Position numbers and translations under genes: made by a program
Assembly: GCA_028622995.1 (NCBI GenBank)
Contig: JAJQJQ010000018.1
Span: forward strand, 1,922,001 to 1,986,000
DNA length: 64,000 nt
Source of the DNA: Panagrolaimus kolymaensis
Lineage: Eukaryota > Nematoda > Chromadorea > Rhabditida > Panagrolaimidae
Direction: 5' to 3'
Shown here: positions 46,484 through 62,373 of the stretch, piece after piece
Numbering within the stretch: position 1 is the stretch's first letter
Layout of the letters: the number at the start of each line of letters is the position of its first letter
The notes under the pieces: model-generated
Told to the model about the DNA's origin: nothing
Seen by the model: the letters and a program-made list of their open reading frames with translations, nothing else
Databases searched by the model: none

Positions 46484-47282
46484 TATTTAAACCGATTAAT
46501 TAATATATGACGGGATATAAAAAAAAAGCTATGATGGTAAAAATTCTGACTGCAGACTAAAAATAAATGAATTTACGAATATGACGGAATAAAACTTTCG
46601 TGGTATATTTGTAGGAAAAAAATAGCTTTAGGGATTAATAAACAAATAAGATAAAAAGTGACAATAAACAAAAATAACCAAAATAAGGTCATGAAGCTCG
46701 CTTTTCGATTCCTTACAAATTAGGTCAATAAAATTTTCTTGATGCTTTTTCAGAAATTTTGTATATAGGAGACAAAGAGGTAATAATTATGCTTATGGGT
46801 ATCCAAAGAATCAGCAACAAAGAATAAAATAGATTTTAAAAAGTGTTTATAAATCAAGCTCACAAAGATAATTGATGTCCTGCCATTAAAAAGTGAAATA
46901 AACATCTGTTAAATCAAGAAAATGGGATCATAGGATGCAAGCTTTTGCAAATAAAATAAAAGAAAGGTGGTTATATATTTTTTAAACATTCAGAGTTATG
47001 AATTCTTAAAATTGCTAGATTCGTGGGTTTAAACTTTAAAGCTAAAAATATTTATCAGCGATACAATTTTCAAAGAAAAATTTCGTTGGTGAAAAAATGA
47101 AACAAAAAATTCAAATGAAAATTTATTTTATGGCGTTTTGACACTAACAAATTGCTAAAAGCAGCAACCATAAAAAAAACTTTTTTTGTTTGATGAAGCT
47201 TTTTGGTCAGTTAAAAAACATTTTCTCATTTTTTGTTGTTGATTTAATTGCTTTCTTTACATACTTCTTTTTCAGGAATGCA
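46484..47282. other. Bidirectional upstream interval
   Basis: Shared 5' region of a minus-strand and a plus-strand gene. A CTTTTTCAG acceptor ends at 47276, seven bases before the L28 ATG. No other feature. Confidence 0.55.
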
Positions 47283-48237
47283 ATGTCTTTGGTAAAGAAT
47301 CTCAAAAATCTTACATCACTGAGGCCACGGCCTGTCATCACCTGGGACAAAAGTGAACGCATTCGTCGAAACAAAGAAATATGGGATAATAAAGAATCTA
47401 TTGTTCATCGATTACCTTTACATTATCAAAAGCGGTATTGGAAGAATGTTTTATCGGATATTACACCGGTTCATTATCGTCCTCCTGAAGCTCGCTTTCA
47501 ATGGGATACAACAAGATTGGTGGAAGTGGAAACTGAAGTTAGTTTTTTGTTTAACAATTCTTATATATATATAAATGTTGTTGCAGCATTATCCTATTGC
47601 GCCATTGAAAGTACCTGAACAAGATCAAGGTTTATGGGGTGGTGAAGGAATCGTCAAGGGTTACTTTGAATCAAAGCCTTTTACTCGAAAAAAGGTTCTT
47701 CCACGTTTTTGGCTTCCAAAACTATGGTTTCCAAAAATCAAAGATGTTGTTCTTTATTCCGAAGTACTAGATTGTCACATGCAAATCAAAGTAACTGAAA
47801 GAGCTCTTCGTCTAATTGATGCCGCTTTTGGTCTGGATTATTATTTACTTGAAACACCTGAAGTTGATATCGCATCTAAACTTGGTCTTGATCTCAAACG
47901 TCAAATATTAATTCGTCTCGCAAAAGAAGAATATGAACCTAATGATCCAGAACTTCATGCATATATAAAAGAAAAGTATAGTCGTTTCGTTATTCCTTTA
48001 GAAGAAGCTGAATGGGTTGGTCTCGAACTTAATGAAGCATGTCAAAAACTACAAGATGTCGAAGATAACACCGCTCGAGAACCATTGAAATATCAATTTG
48101 AAAGAGAACTCAAAGAGAAATTAGAATCAGGAGATGTTCCATTAGAAGATGATACATTCAAACCTCAAGCATCGCTCTTTGGTGAACGTCTTCTTGGAAG
48201 AATTTTTAATCCATTAGCTCGTAAAATTAGATTTTAA
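47283..48237 (+). CDS. mrpl-28: Mitochondrial large-subunit ribosomal protein L28 (bL28m)
   Basis: Two exons, 47283-47537 and 47587-48237, give 301 residues. Conserved segments match animal MRPL28: HYPIAPLKVPEQDQGLWGGE, LYSEVLDCHMQIKVTERALR, LIDAAFGLDYYLLETPEVD, SKLGLDLKRQILIRLAKEEY and PLEEAEWVGLELNEACQK. The basic N terminus (MSLVKNLKNLTSLRPRP) fits a mitochondrial targeting sequence. The ATG is 6 bp after CTTTTTCAG, consistent with trans-splicing. AATAAA occurs at about 48260. The protein works in the mitochondrial ribosome and should be essential for oxidative phosphorylation. Confidence 0.93.
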
Positions 48238-48369
48238 TAGGTTATTTTTGTTGATTATGAATAAAGAATGTATTTGACTTATATGTTTACTATTTGTAAA
48301 AAAAGTTGGTAGATTACCTTCAGTATCTTTGTCCTGCTTTGTTTATCTTTTACACCTTTTATATATTAT

Positions 48370-49527
48370 TTATAAACCATTTTTGATTTCAATGTTACCC
48401 GTATTTAATATTTTTTTACTACAACAAGTCCTATCACTTTCTTCACAAGTTTTTGTCGTACATGAAGTCCATGTTTTTGCAAAATTATCTGTTATAGCGC
48501 ATATTTTTGGCTCTATTGTCACTCGTTGAGCACCAGCCCGTGTAAGAATGCTTCGAATTTCGCGTTGAATTTGTTGAACCGTTATTTCCGCTTCTTGCAT
48601 CCATTCAGATTTTGTTTGGTCAATGGCAATTTTAACATGCATTATAACTTCAAAGCTATTTTGTGGCCATTGGCGAAATACATGAATGTGAGCGCATCGA
48701 GTATTTGGAAACTAAATTGACTTTTTTTTAAATTGAATGTTCATTTTCTTGTAAAAAAGGTGTTTATTACTTTTGTTTCCATTTCTTTTACAAAGTCATC
48801 GACTTTGAATGATTCAGGAATGTTTGCGCAAAGGTATGGCAGCAATGAAAGGGCTTAAAAGTGTGTCTCTTTAAGCCTTTATTTTTATATTCCTTTTTTT
48901 CTCTTACCTGTCGGAAGCCCGATTAAAGTAAATACTATTGCAATAAACATTCCTAAATATGGATCCAACTTTGACAGATACTCGTTTGATGGTGTGCTAA
49001 ATTTAGCATCAACTGCCGCTAAACTTAATAAGCAAATGGATGCCAAAAAATGTAATATAATTCTTTTCATCCAATTTAATCCCAAAGTAGGAAAAATTCC
49101 TGATGCCATTAATATCGTTTTTATTATGACATCAAAAGCAGTAACGCCCACAAAAATATCTAAATAAAAACAGAATCCTTTTAGAAAAAAATTTTAAATC
49201 CTTTTTTTCACCTGAAATGTGAGTGTCGTGATGTTCAGCAAAAATAATTTCCATTGCATGCGTAAAATTAACGAATATTAAAGCTTGAAATGCGATAATT
49301 CCTGCTAAACGAAGAAATACGTCTAAATTTTGTTGACTTTTTGAAAATATTTTTCGAGCCATTGCAATTGTAAATAATATTGTATCACAAAGAGTTAATC
49401 GAGCAACTAAGCTATGAGTTTGTAGGCTTGCGAGGACTTGTGACGTACATAGAATTAAAAGTAATACATATGGAGCTTTATTCTTTACCATTGTTAAAAA
49501 AATATTATTATTTTCATGAGAGCTCAT
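48370..49527 (-). CDS. Divergent cation diffusion facilitator (SLC30/ZnT-like)
   Basis: Four exons (49527-49212, 49159-48908, 48853-48771, 48711-48370) give 330 residues. Five or six hydrophobic helices (NKAPYVLLLILCTSQVLASL, LAGIIAFQALIFVNFTHAME, FDVIIKTILMASGIFPTLGL, ILHFLASICLLSLAAVDAKF, YLGMFIAIVFTLIGLPTALS) precede a cytosolic domain. That domain contains HIHVFRQWP, VIMHVKIAID and RAGAQRVTIEPK, and resembles the C-terminal domain of ZnT1/ZnT10. The tail is Cys-rich (SCTTKTC...CC), as in ZnT1. In helix 2, where active transporters have Asp/His ligands, this protein reads SLVARLTLCDTILF, and helix 5 also lacks a clear HxxxD pair. It may be a non-transporting partner subunit or carry another ion. 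Intron 2 uses an AAG acceptor. Confidence 0.65.
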
Positions 49528-49958
49528 TTTTATTTTATTTTTTCCTAAAAAAATATAACCAATGTAAATTGCTTATAATTTCAGCAACCCAATAAAATGT
49601 TTATAGATTTTTTTTCTCATTACTTTTATTTTGATCATTTGTTTCTTATCTATGTTTACTTTTATACCTTTTTTCCTCTCTTCTAATCATCCTTATATTG
49701 ATAACTTTTTTTTTCTTTGTGGGTCAAAGATAATGAAATCAAAGCGAGCAACATTAAAAAAATAAGCAAGCAACTTACCAGGGATTTCAGTCTGATCCGG
49801 TTTTATCGTTGTCTTTTTGTCCATTTTTTTGTTATCTTCAGCTTAATTGAACGTGTTTGTAAACAACCGCGTCAATACTTAAATAATTTTTTTTACGTAA
49901 GATGATGCAAATATTGACGTTTTAGAATTATTAGCAACAAAAAGCATTACAAATAATA
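49528..49958. other. Shared upstream region of divergent genes
   Basis: About 430 bp between the CDF-like gene (-) and the distal first exon of the 5'-nucleotidase gene (+). No feature beyond AT tracts. Confidence 0.55.
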
Positions 49959-53279
<3,321 letters not shown>

Positions 53280-54101
53280 ATTTAAATAAGTATTATATTT
53301 TTTATTTGAGTATTTGTCTTTTTTTCTTCGTTGCATTTTTTTTCGATGAGCAATTTAATAGTCGATTTATCCAGAAATTTGTGAAAATAAATTCTTTAAT
53401 GCTTTAATCAAAGAAGAAAGGAAGAAAACAAACAATTTTTGATGTTTGAAAAGAAATTAATTTGTTCTCGTTTTCATCATCCATATTCCCAATAAAATGG
53501 AACGCAACTTTCACCCTTAGGCATTTTGACTTAATGATGTTTATATTGATAGATTTTTTTTCTCTCTCCTTATTCAGTAATAAGTTCCTCTGAAATCCGG
53601 TTTCAACTTATGCATGTCGGAAGAAAAAATTTTGATTTGAATTCATTTTTAAATTTTTATTTAATAGTTCTTCTTGCACGTTTAACCCTTATAAATATAA
53701 ACAACGTAATTTTTTAATAAATAATATAAATAAAAGCTAAAAATTTTCCTCAATCAAAAAATTAACATAAATTAATAGATAAAGATAAACATAAATATAA
53801 ATTATGGCAATTGTGTTAAAAATTCAAATAAATAAATAAAATAGAAGAAGAAATTTGAACAGAAACATAAATACATACATAATAGCACTCGATTATGAAA
53901 GAACTTACTCCAATTTTTGCGATGAAAACTACTATAATAAATCTTGCGCAATTTTTAAATTATGAAGTTACGCCTCCTCTGTTGTTACAGAATGGATAAT
54001 TAGAAAAAAGAAATAATAATATGAAAGAAATATGGACATGAAAGCTTTGAGCAAATAAATGGCAACAATTTGCAGCCCTAATAATAAAAATATTTTTAAT
54101 T
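53280..54101. other. Gap between convergent genes
   Basis: AT-rich 3' flanks. Small minus-strand frames here could belong to the 3' UTR of the MAM-like gene. Nothing firm. Confidence 0.5.
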
Positions 54102-56250
54102 TTAACAAAGAGGTTTATCATCAGCTTTAATATTTTCACGATTTTCAACAACTTGAATATCATCTAATGCACAAGCGCCTTGATTGGTTCGAGTATTTTC
54201 ACATAGGAAAATAAACTAAAAATAATAATATAGTTTTAAAAGTTTTAAAATGGATAATAAAAAAGTTTTTACCTTTTCCGTTCCTTTGGGACATGCAAAA
54301 CTGCCATATTTCCACATTCGATCAGAAACAGTAACAAATTTATCTGAATGGAATGGACAATTTTCGGCTGTATCACAACAGCCTTTAAGTTGAACACCAT
54401 GAGTGCCTTCATAATATTGGAATCGCAATCTTCTATCTTCGGGAAGAAAACCAATATCAGCTTGTAAGCCAGCAATTTCTCTTGGATAAAGATAAGTTGC
54501 AGCATAATAATTTCCTTCTGTGCCAGCATGAACTCCAGTAACTCTATTCATAAACTGTCCTTTCACAACTTGGAATCTGGTTGTCAAACCACGAATTGAT
54601 TGAGTTTGATATGCATCGCTGTATTCACATGCTGTTCCATCTTCAAATGTGCATTTTGTATGATTGCATGCTTGCATTTGTGGTGTAACATTTATGGGAG
54701 CTTTATATTCACCAGTTTTATGAACATTTATTCCACTTGCACTGGTATGAGATGAGCTAGAAGAACTTGAGCTAGAAGAAGCTGAAGCAACATTGCTGCT
54801 TTCAGAAGTCTTTGTTGCAGTTGCAGTTGCGCTACTTCCATGCGTTTTGGCCCCTTGTGCTGCTGCAGCTGGTGGAACGACTCTTTGATTGCTACCTCCT
54901 GAAGCAGAAAATCCATTTCCACGGAATTCTGTACCAGTGGCTGCTCCACCGGCATTACCATTAGCATTGCTGCCACTACCAATGCCATTTCCACTGCCAG
55001 CAATAGGATTTCCATTGTTGGTACCGTCATTAGTTAATTGAGTTTCACCTCCGTCAACAACTGCATTTCCATCTTGATTAGCTGCTGAAGAACCAGCTGG
55101 TGCAAGCCTTTGTGATGAAACAGTAGCGCATTCAGCCGGATCTGTTTCATAATCAACATTAATATCATCCAAAACAGCCATATCTCCATCTTCTCCAACA
55201 AAATTGCTTGCAACAAAGACAATCTAAAAAAATGAATAATTGCAATTCCGTTTTAACTTTTTCTTTTTTTAACTACATGTTTTAGACATTTTTTTGTTTG
55301 TTGAATGAACAATTAAAAAAGGGCTAAGTGGCTGTAGTGGAATACAAAAGAACAGAAGGAGAAAAAAACACTTACATCAACAAGAGAGGCTTTAGGAAGG
55401 ACAACTTCAGTATAACTTGGCCCTGGTAAATTGTAGGTTGCAGGTAATTCTTGACAATTTAAAAGTGGGTTGTAATTGACCGAATTAGGGAACGATTCAC
55501 GTTGACAAACTTGAAGCAATACATTTTGGGATTGCCAATGTCTGAAAACTATTTTTCATGGAATCGATAGTTTTTCCAAAATATTCCTACCTTGCGCGAA
55601 CACGAATGGGAGAGCTTGCACAACCAATGGAGCAAGAAGCAAATTGAGCTTCATCTGATGGAGCTGCTCCAGCAGCAAAAGCAACAAGATAATTATCTTG
55701 AATAGAAACATTTTGGAATCTTTGAGTTTGAGGCACTCCTCTTGCAAGTTGCCAATCAATTTGATCTTCAGGTGATGGAACATTCACCCAACAACATGGC
55801 CTACTTTCAAGATTACATTGTAATTGACTTCCTATAAAATAAATTAATTAATCAAAACACTTGAAAAACAAAATTATGTAATTACCATAATTTACTGGTC
55901 CTCCACCTTCTGTATTGTATCCATTATTGCTGTATTCCGAAAGAAGGACATTCTTTCCGAAAATAGCTATAAAAAAAAGTCAAATTAAAATCAAAAATAA
56001 ATAAACAAATTTGCTAACCATCAGTTAGGGATCCTGAATTAAGAGGAGCACTTGGACCTCTATTGGCTGCAGCGGCAGCCGCTCTTGCACCATAAGGTGC
56101 AGCTACTTGTGGAGCTTGACCCTGTTGTCCATAATAATATTGCTGATATCCTTGAGCTGGGGCAGCATATTGTCTGGGGGCTGAACTCAAGCAACCAAAA
56201 CTTTCATGTAATAAAATTGCCGCTGCTGTTATACACCAGAGTAAGCGCAT
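54102..56250 (-). CDS. Secreted protein with two MAM-like domains and a Ser/Gly/Asn-rich linker
   Basis: Six exons (56250-56019, 55966-55886, 55831-55591, 55541-55376, 55223-54273, 54215-54102) give 594 residues. A signal peptide (MRLLWCITAAAILLHESFG) is followed by an Ala/Gln/Tyr-rich stretch. Domain 1 starts QCNLESRPCCWVNVPSPEDQ and ends DMAVLDDINVDYETDPAEC. Domain 2 starts CTFEDGTACEYSDAY and ends GACALDDIQV. Both show the Cys-x-(L/F)-E start and the LDDI(N/Q)V end typical of MAM folds. Between them lies about 150 residues rich in Ser, Gly, Asn and Ala, including a run of about twelve serines, probably flexible and glycosylated. An apical extracellular matrix or cuticle role is likely. I do not recognise the exact orthologue. 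Confidence 0.75.
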
Positions 56251-59200
56251 TTTTTATAATGGCTGAAAATTTTTTGAAAAATTAAAATTTTGAATTTTTT
56301 TACGGAAGGCGCAATTGAACAAAAAAAAAACAACGCAATGACATAAAACTAAATCCAACTCAAACGGCGAAAAAACGTTCAAAAGAAGAAGAAAGTGATT
56401 GACTCAGAAAAAAAAGAAGCAAGAAAACGAGGCGCTGCTGCAGCGCCATCAAAAGATTTTTTATAACATCCAAAAAGATTTTTTAAGAGTCCGCGTAGTC
56501 GCGATATTTTTTTCCTCCGGACATTGAGGAGCAGCGTGAACCTAATTATGTTGCACAATAAAGAAAAAAATAGGTATTTTTGAAAAATAAAATAAAATAT
56601 TGTATACGGCCATAATTTCGGTTGAAAAGGAAGAAGAAGAGAGAGACTTTGAACTCAAAAAGGAAAATAAGGTAAAAAAAAAAACAGTTTTTAACATCTT
56701 AAATTTTAGAAAAAAGTGTTAAAAAGGAGGAATAAATCATAAAAATTATAATGAAAATGATGTGAAGAAAAAAAGTGTTATTTTCAAAATCCAAGATATT
56801 GGGCATGCAGTGTCATTTTTCATCTTCTTTTTTTCTCATTAGAAAGAAGCCTGACTCATTCCTTCTCATTTTTTTCTCGATCGGTCACACCCTTTTTATC
56901 CGGGAGAAATAAAAGAGTTTCCGAAAAAGGGAAAAATAAAGACAGGGAGACGCTTGATCATTTAAAAAAAAGAAGAAAACCGGTAGAAAGAAAGATAATG
57001 ATAAAAGCGCAAAAATTATAAATTCTGCTTGCGTGTCGATTCAATCCGGTAAATAGAAAGTTAGTCGTTGTGTGTAAATTTTTTTTGCATATTTGCCTCA
57101 GGGGTTTTTACGGATTTGCCGCTCTCGTATATATTTTTTTCTTGAAGTCATATTTTTGTTCTATCTATTTTCTAAAGGCGGAGCCGATCATTTCTAACTG
57201 CCAATTGTATCCGGTCAGTTTCGATTGAAACATGCATAGATTTTTTCTTCATTTAAAAAAACCATCCGAAGTCAATGACTCTCACTGACCGACTGACGGA
57301 AAAAAAAGAAAGAAAGAAGTGCTTTTGTCTTTTCTTGCTGCTACTATTACGACGCAAGTCAGCAACCGCCGAGAATCATACTGGAGGCTTCTGAAATAAC
57401 TGACTGACTGAGTGACCTAATTTTCAGTGTATATCGTCAGTTACCGCCGCCATTGCTGAAAATTCTTCTTCTCCGCTCATTTTTTCTTCGGGAATAAAAA
57501 TGAATTTTTTTTATACATGCTCACACGCTTTCGGCTTTCTTGATTGAAAAAAGACACACGCAAAGGAATTGCAAAAAAAATCAAAATGACAGAGAAAGAA
57601 TGCTACCAGAAAAACATATTCTTAAAGAAAAGAAAAAACATGAAGAACAGCAGGGTAGTAGCGCATCTCTCGATCGACCCAATTGCTTTCGATTACTAGG
57701 TAAGTAAAAAGAGAGAAGAAAAAAAAGTTCATCGTTTTTCATAAACGTCTCTCTTTTATCATTAAATATGCTCGATTATAGATAAATAATTCGAATATAA
57801 GAAAAACAGCTGACGTTAAAAAGTTTTTTTAGTGCGCAAAGATAAAAAAACTTAAAAACACGATGTAATGTTTCAAATTAATTCTTTGAAAATTGCATCA
57901 AAGGAATATTGAAAATTGATCCACTTAATATTCTGAGAAACTTTAGAATATTTCCAAAAAAAATAAAATTAGAAAAAAGAGAAAGTTTAAAAAAAGACAT
58001 CCATAATATTACTTCTTTAAGGTTAAAATCGGTCTTTTTTTTTAAAGATTTTGTGCGATGATGATTTAATGCATAACGAAAATACATGTCAAAGAAATTA
58101 AAAATAGTTTCAAAACCACCAAATTTAAAGTTCGAAAAAGGAAAAAGATGAAAAGTTTTTAATAAAAATTTGATTCCGATCAAAAAATCTTTTAATAAAA
58201 AACTTGAGTTAAATTTAAATATTAAACTTTGGTTCATTTTTATTCAATTCTTGATACCCTAATTTTCAAACAAAGCTTGAAATAAATATCCGAAAAATTA
58301 ATAACTTGATTTGAATTGAAGCAAACAAATAAAAATGAAACTTGATAATTTCGTTATTCAAAAAAAACTAAGAACTAACGGGATTTAAGAAAATTCATTT
58401 TCCACAAGAAAAAAAAGATGTTTAAAACCAATTTCAAATGTCACTGGCTGTTAAATCACGTTAACCTGAAGAGGTCATCATCATCGTCGATTTCTTTTCA
58501 CGCCTCACAAAAATTACAAGAGCGAAGATTCTTTACAAATTCCGCTTTCTGACCATCAAGAAAAAAAATTAATGTGAAAGTACTTTTAAATAAATTTTTT
58601 AACAGAAACATTAGAATAAAAAAAATTTTGGAAAATAATCCCAGAAAGCTTTAATTGACTTTCACTGAAAAATAAAAAATCTCAACTTCATTTCATCTCG
58701 AAAAAAATTCACGCCGCAATCACTTTCATCGAGATTATCTCTCTTTTTTTTTTGCTGACCTCTTTGTTAGCGTGCGTTTCTGACGAAATCCTTGAATTTT
58801 CTCATTTAAAACCAAAAAAACTTAAAATAGCGATGACACTATCAAATTTTGATATCAAAAACACCGCAATTTTCAACATTAAATGCTAAAAAGGCTGTAA
58901 TCAGTGTTAATAATTTTTAAATGACAAGCTATGTTACTTTGTTGTTTGAATGTGTGAAGGTTGCATTTTTTCTGGAAATTTAAAACTTTTATCAATTTTT
59001 TTCTCAATTATTTGTTTTAATTTTTAAGGTAAATATTTATTATAATATTTTTATATTAAACTGTAAAAACGGTCGTGACTTCAAAAGAAAGCAAAAAGTA
59101 ACAACTAACGAAATTTTAAAAATAAAATTTACCAAACATTCAACAAAAAAAATAATTAATTAATTTTTAAGAATATTTTGACGCTATAAATTTGTAAGTA

Positions 59201-59268
59201 AGATAGATATCCATTTGAAATGATAAATATTTTGAGCGATGAAACACTTTGTTGACATTTAAAAGTGA
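56251..59268. other. Long gene-free AT-rich interval
   Basis: Three kilobases with CTGACTGACTGA-like microsatellite patches near 57285-57300 and 57400-57415. An uninterrupted minus-strand frame at 57878-58237 reads as Phe/Leu/Asn/Lys-rich. No gene is called. Confidence 0.55.
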
Positions 59269-59508
59269 CTAGGATTCATTAAAATAACGATTTATTTCAC
59301 TCCACGTTGGAGATCGATTACCATCAGAACAATTGTTGTATTCTCGGAATCCACTGTAACGTTGGAATGTGCAACCAACGGGCTGTGGTTTAGGTTCAGG
59401 TTCAGCAAAATGAACATGCTGTAAAAAATGAAGATCTTTAACTAAAGAAATATAAAAGATGGGGAAAAAATTTACCCTTTCATCTTTTTTACCATCACCC
59501 TTTGGCAT
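59269..59508 (-). CDS. Small conserved-looking protein of 60 residues, unknown
   Basis: Exons 59508-59476 and 59418-59269 give 60 residues starting MPKGDGKKDER. The second exon reads HVHFAEPEPKPQPVGCTFQR, then YSGFREYNNCSDGNRSPTW and SEINRYFNES, with two Cys and one Trp. There is no signal peptide or membrane segment. The 57-bp intron has good GTAAAT and TTTTTTACAG ends but is a multiple of three and contains no stop, so an unspliced transcript would encode 79 residues. Clean splice sites and non-repetitive sequence support a real gene. Function is unknown. Confidence 0.6.
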   Translation of the reverse strand: MPKGDGKKDERVNFFPIFYISLVKDLHFLQHVHFAEPEPKPQPVGCTFQRYSGFREYNNCSDGNRSPTWSEINRYFNES

Positions 59509-60777
59509 TTTTTATGATAGTTGAATGGGACAAAAAAATAAAGCTAATAAAAATCTAAAAAGAAATTGGGATCAAATAAGATCGAATGACATTTAAATGA
59601 AATTCTTTTCGTGTATTTATGTTAAAATAAAGCACGAAACTGTCTGGGGCTTTTTTAAAATGATTTTTTTGAAAGAAAGCGTCAAAGAATCAACGCCCAA
59701 TCGAGATTCCTTTTTTATCCATAGCCATAATATTGGTCTAATGTTGATTCATTTGGCCCGACTTTTTTAAATCAAAAAAAGTTTTGAAACAAAGATTTGT
59801 TTTTGTTTTTTGTTGAAAAAAAGGTGTTTTATTTTCCCATCGTTTAGTAACAACAATCACGCTCAAATTTAATTTAACAAAAAAAGGTAAAAAAAATAAA
59901 TGAAACATAAATAAATGTCAAATGACCCGTTATTATTACGAAAAAGAAAGTAAAAATAACAACAAAAAAAAAATAGATAGTAAAATCACACGGAACCTTT
60001 AAAAACAAAAAATGGCAAAACCAAGTAACAAAAAAAGCAATAAAAATATGTAAATTAATTTATTCAAGGATGAAGAAAAAGAACCATCTTTAAAATCGAT
60101 ATTGCTGTCTTTTTGGAACAAACAGAAGTTAGTCTACTTAAAAAATGCAGAAACTACGGATTCAAAGGAAAGTAAAACAAAAATTAGATAAATTTTCTTG
60201 TAATACCGTAATCCGAGGGTCAAAGTATTAAAAAAATAGAACAACGAGAACTTCAGAAAATTTTGATGAACATCCATTTCAGAAAATTAATTGGTTGATG
60301 TAAGTTATCTCGGATGAAAAGTTTTAAAAAATTAAACTCAATCTTTGTAGAAAATTTAACAATTCCTATTATTGTAGCTTTATCTCATCAATTTTTTAGT
60401 AGAAAATCTGGGTTATTTTAAGCTCGGTAACCCAAAATTATTCATTTGCTCCAACTATCTATCGACAGCCGCGCAAAGCTTGTCTGTCTGGTTTGTAATG
60501 TGATTTTCGGCAATATCTTCATACTTTAAGCAGCAACATCGATAGAAATGATTTTTAGTGCCTGTTATTTTCTTGCATTTATTTAAAAAAAGCTTTGCTT
60601 TGAACTAAAAATCGGGAAAAGTAGCTTTGTTTTATTGAAACAATGTTTCACATATTTTTTTGCACGCAACTTGCAATGGGAAAATTCAGCCGTTGGCAGT
60701 TTTACAACAAAGTTTTGGTCTCTGTAAATTACAACCTTTTAGTAGTTTCAATTTTTTGCTGAATCTTCCTTCCAACA
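59509..60777. other. Bidirectional upstream interval
   Basis: AT-rich, no exon or repeat array supported. It probably includes the BCKDH E1-alpha promoter. Confidence 0.55.
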
Positions 60778-62373
60778 ATGAATTCCAAGATGGCAATTAG
60801 TATAAAAACGGCTCGAATGAATATTAATCGATTTGCCAATCGTTTTTATTCTTCGAATGCAGCTGATGAATTTCGTTTAACAGAATTTAGTCAAAAATAT
60901 CTTGGGTATCGACAAGTAAGTTTTATTTTTAACTTTACACTTTATTTAATCTTATCATCTCATATAATCTTTTTCAGGCTCGTTTTACTGAAAAACTTGA
61001 AATTGTGGATTCAAACAAATTTGAAGCCTTTCCTATTTATCGTGCAACAACAACCGATGGTGAATTCGTCGACGCTTCTCAAGATCCAGATTTTTCAAAG
61101 GTACATAGATTTTTCTTTCGTTACTTTGTTTAATGGTTAATAATTTCAAGGATACCGCTCTTAAAATGTATCGCGATATGACAACTCTTAATATCATGGA
61201 TAAAATTTTATATGACTCTCAACGGCAAGGTCGAATTTCTTTTTACATGACAAACTTTGGTGAAGAAGTATGCTTTATGCTTTTCATCCTGATATATTGA
61301 TGTTTCTGTTTAGGCAAATCATATTGGATCTGCTGCAGCTTTAGAACCAACTGATCTTATTTATGGACAATATCGTGAAGCTGGTGTATTAATGTGGAGA
61401 GGGTTTCCATTGGAACAATTCATGAATCAATGCTATGGAAATTCAAAAGATTGGGGTAAGTGAAATGTTTTTAGTTTTATTATTTTTCTCTTTTTCTTTT
61501 TTAGGCAAAGGAAAACAAATGCCTGTTCATTATGGTTCAGTGGAACACAATTTTGTTACTATTAGTTCTCCACTAACAACTCAAATGCCACAAGCTGTGG
61601 GTTCTGCATATGCTTTCAAGCGCGATGGTTCTGGAAGAATTGTTTGTGTTTATTTTGGTGATGGTGCTGCTTCAGAAGGTGATGCTCATGCTGCTTTTAA
61701 TTTTGCTGCTACTCTTAAATGTCCTGTAATTTTCTTCTGTCGAAATAATGGTTATGCTATTAGTACACCAACGACGGAACAATATGCTGGTGATGGTATT
61801 GCTGGAAAAGGACCGGGTTATGGTTTACATACAATTCGGTATATATTATTTTGTTTATAACTTTTATAATCTTTAACTTTTAGTGTTGACGGAAATGATT
61901 TATTTGCTGTTTATAATGCAACCAAAAAAGCTCGTGAATTAGCATCTCAAAATATTCCAGTGTTGATTGAAGCCATGACTTATCGTGGAGGACATCATTC
62001 AACTTCAGATGATGCTACGGCTTATCGGTAAACTTGCTCCATTTTGTATTATTAAAGTCCACGTTTATTTTTCAGTTCCAAAGAAGAAGTTGATAAATGG
62101 CAAGAACATGATTCACCTATCAATCGTTTCCGTCGTTACCTTGAAAAGAAAAGCTGGTGGAATGACGACGAGGAAAAAGCTTGGAATTCAGAAATACGAA
62201 AAAAGATTCTCAAAGCTTTTAATGATGCTGAAAAAGTTAAATTTGCTCCGATAGATGAATTGTTTACTGACGTTTATGCTGACGTTCCACTACATCTCAA
62301 ACGTCAAAAAGAAGAGCTTACTGCACATCTCAAGAAATATGGCAAAGAATATCCTTTAGATCGTTTTGAATAG
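60778..62373 (+). CDS. Branched-chain 2-oxoacid dehydrogenase E1 subunit alpha, mitochondrial
   Basis: Seven exons (60778-60915, 60978-61100, 61151-61267, 61314-61455, 61505-61838, 61884-62027, 62076-62373) give 431 residues. The basic N terminus ([20 protein letters not shown] then NRFYSS) is a mitochondrial presequence. Conserved blocks: [56 protein letters not shown], the thiamine-diphosphate motif [40 protein letters not shown] and the phosphorylation loop [16 protein letters not shown]. With E1 beta it decarboxylates 2-oxoacids from Leu, Ile and Val. The serine in HHSTSDD is the site used by BCKDH kinase, so that control is probably kept. Intron 2 ends in TTTCAAG. Confidence 0.95.

Noticed and set aside
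53650..54000. Possible small basic exon (KRARRTIK) downstream of the MAM-like gene
   Set aside because: No consistent exon chain could be built; more likely 3' UTR or intergenic.
57878..58237. 119-residue minus-strand frame rich in Phe, Leu and Lys
   Set aside because: Composition follows AT content; no trans-splice acceptor, intron or recognisable domain. Kept out for lack of support although it is the longest frame in this gap.
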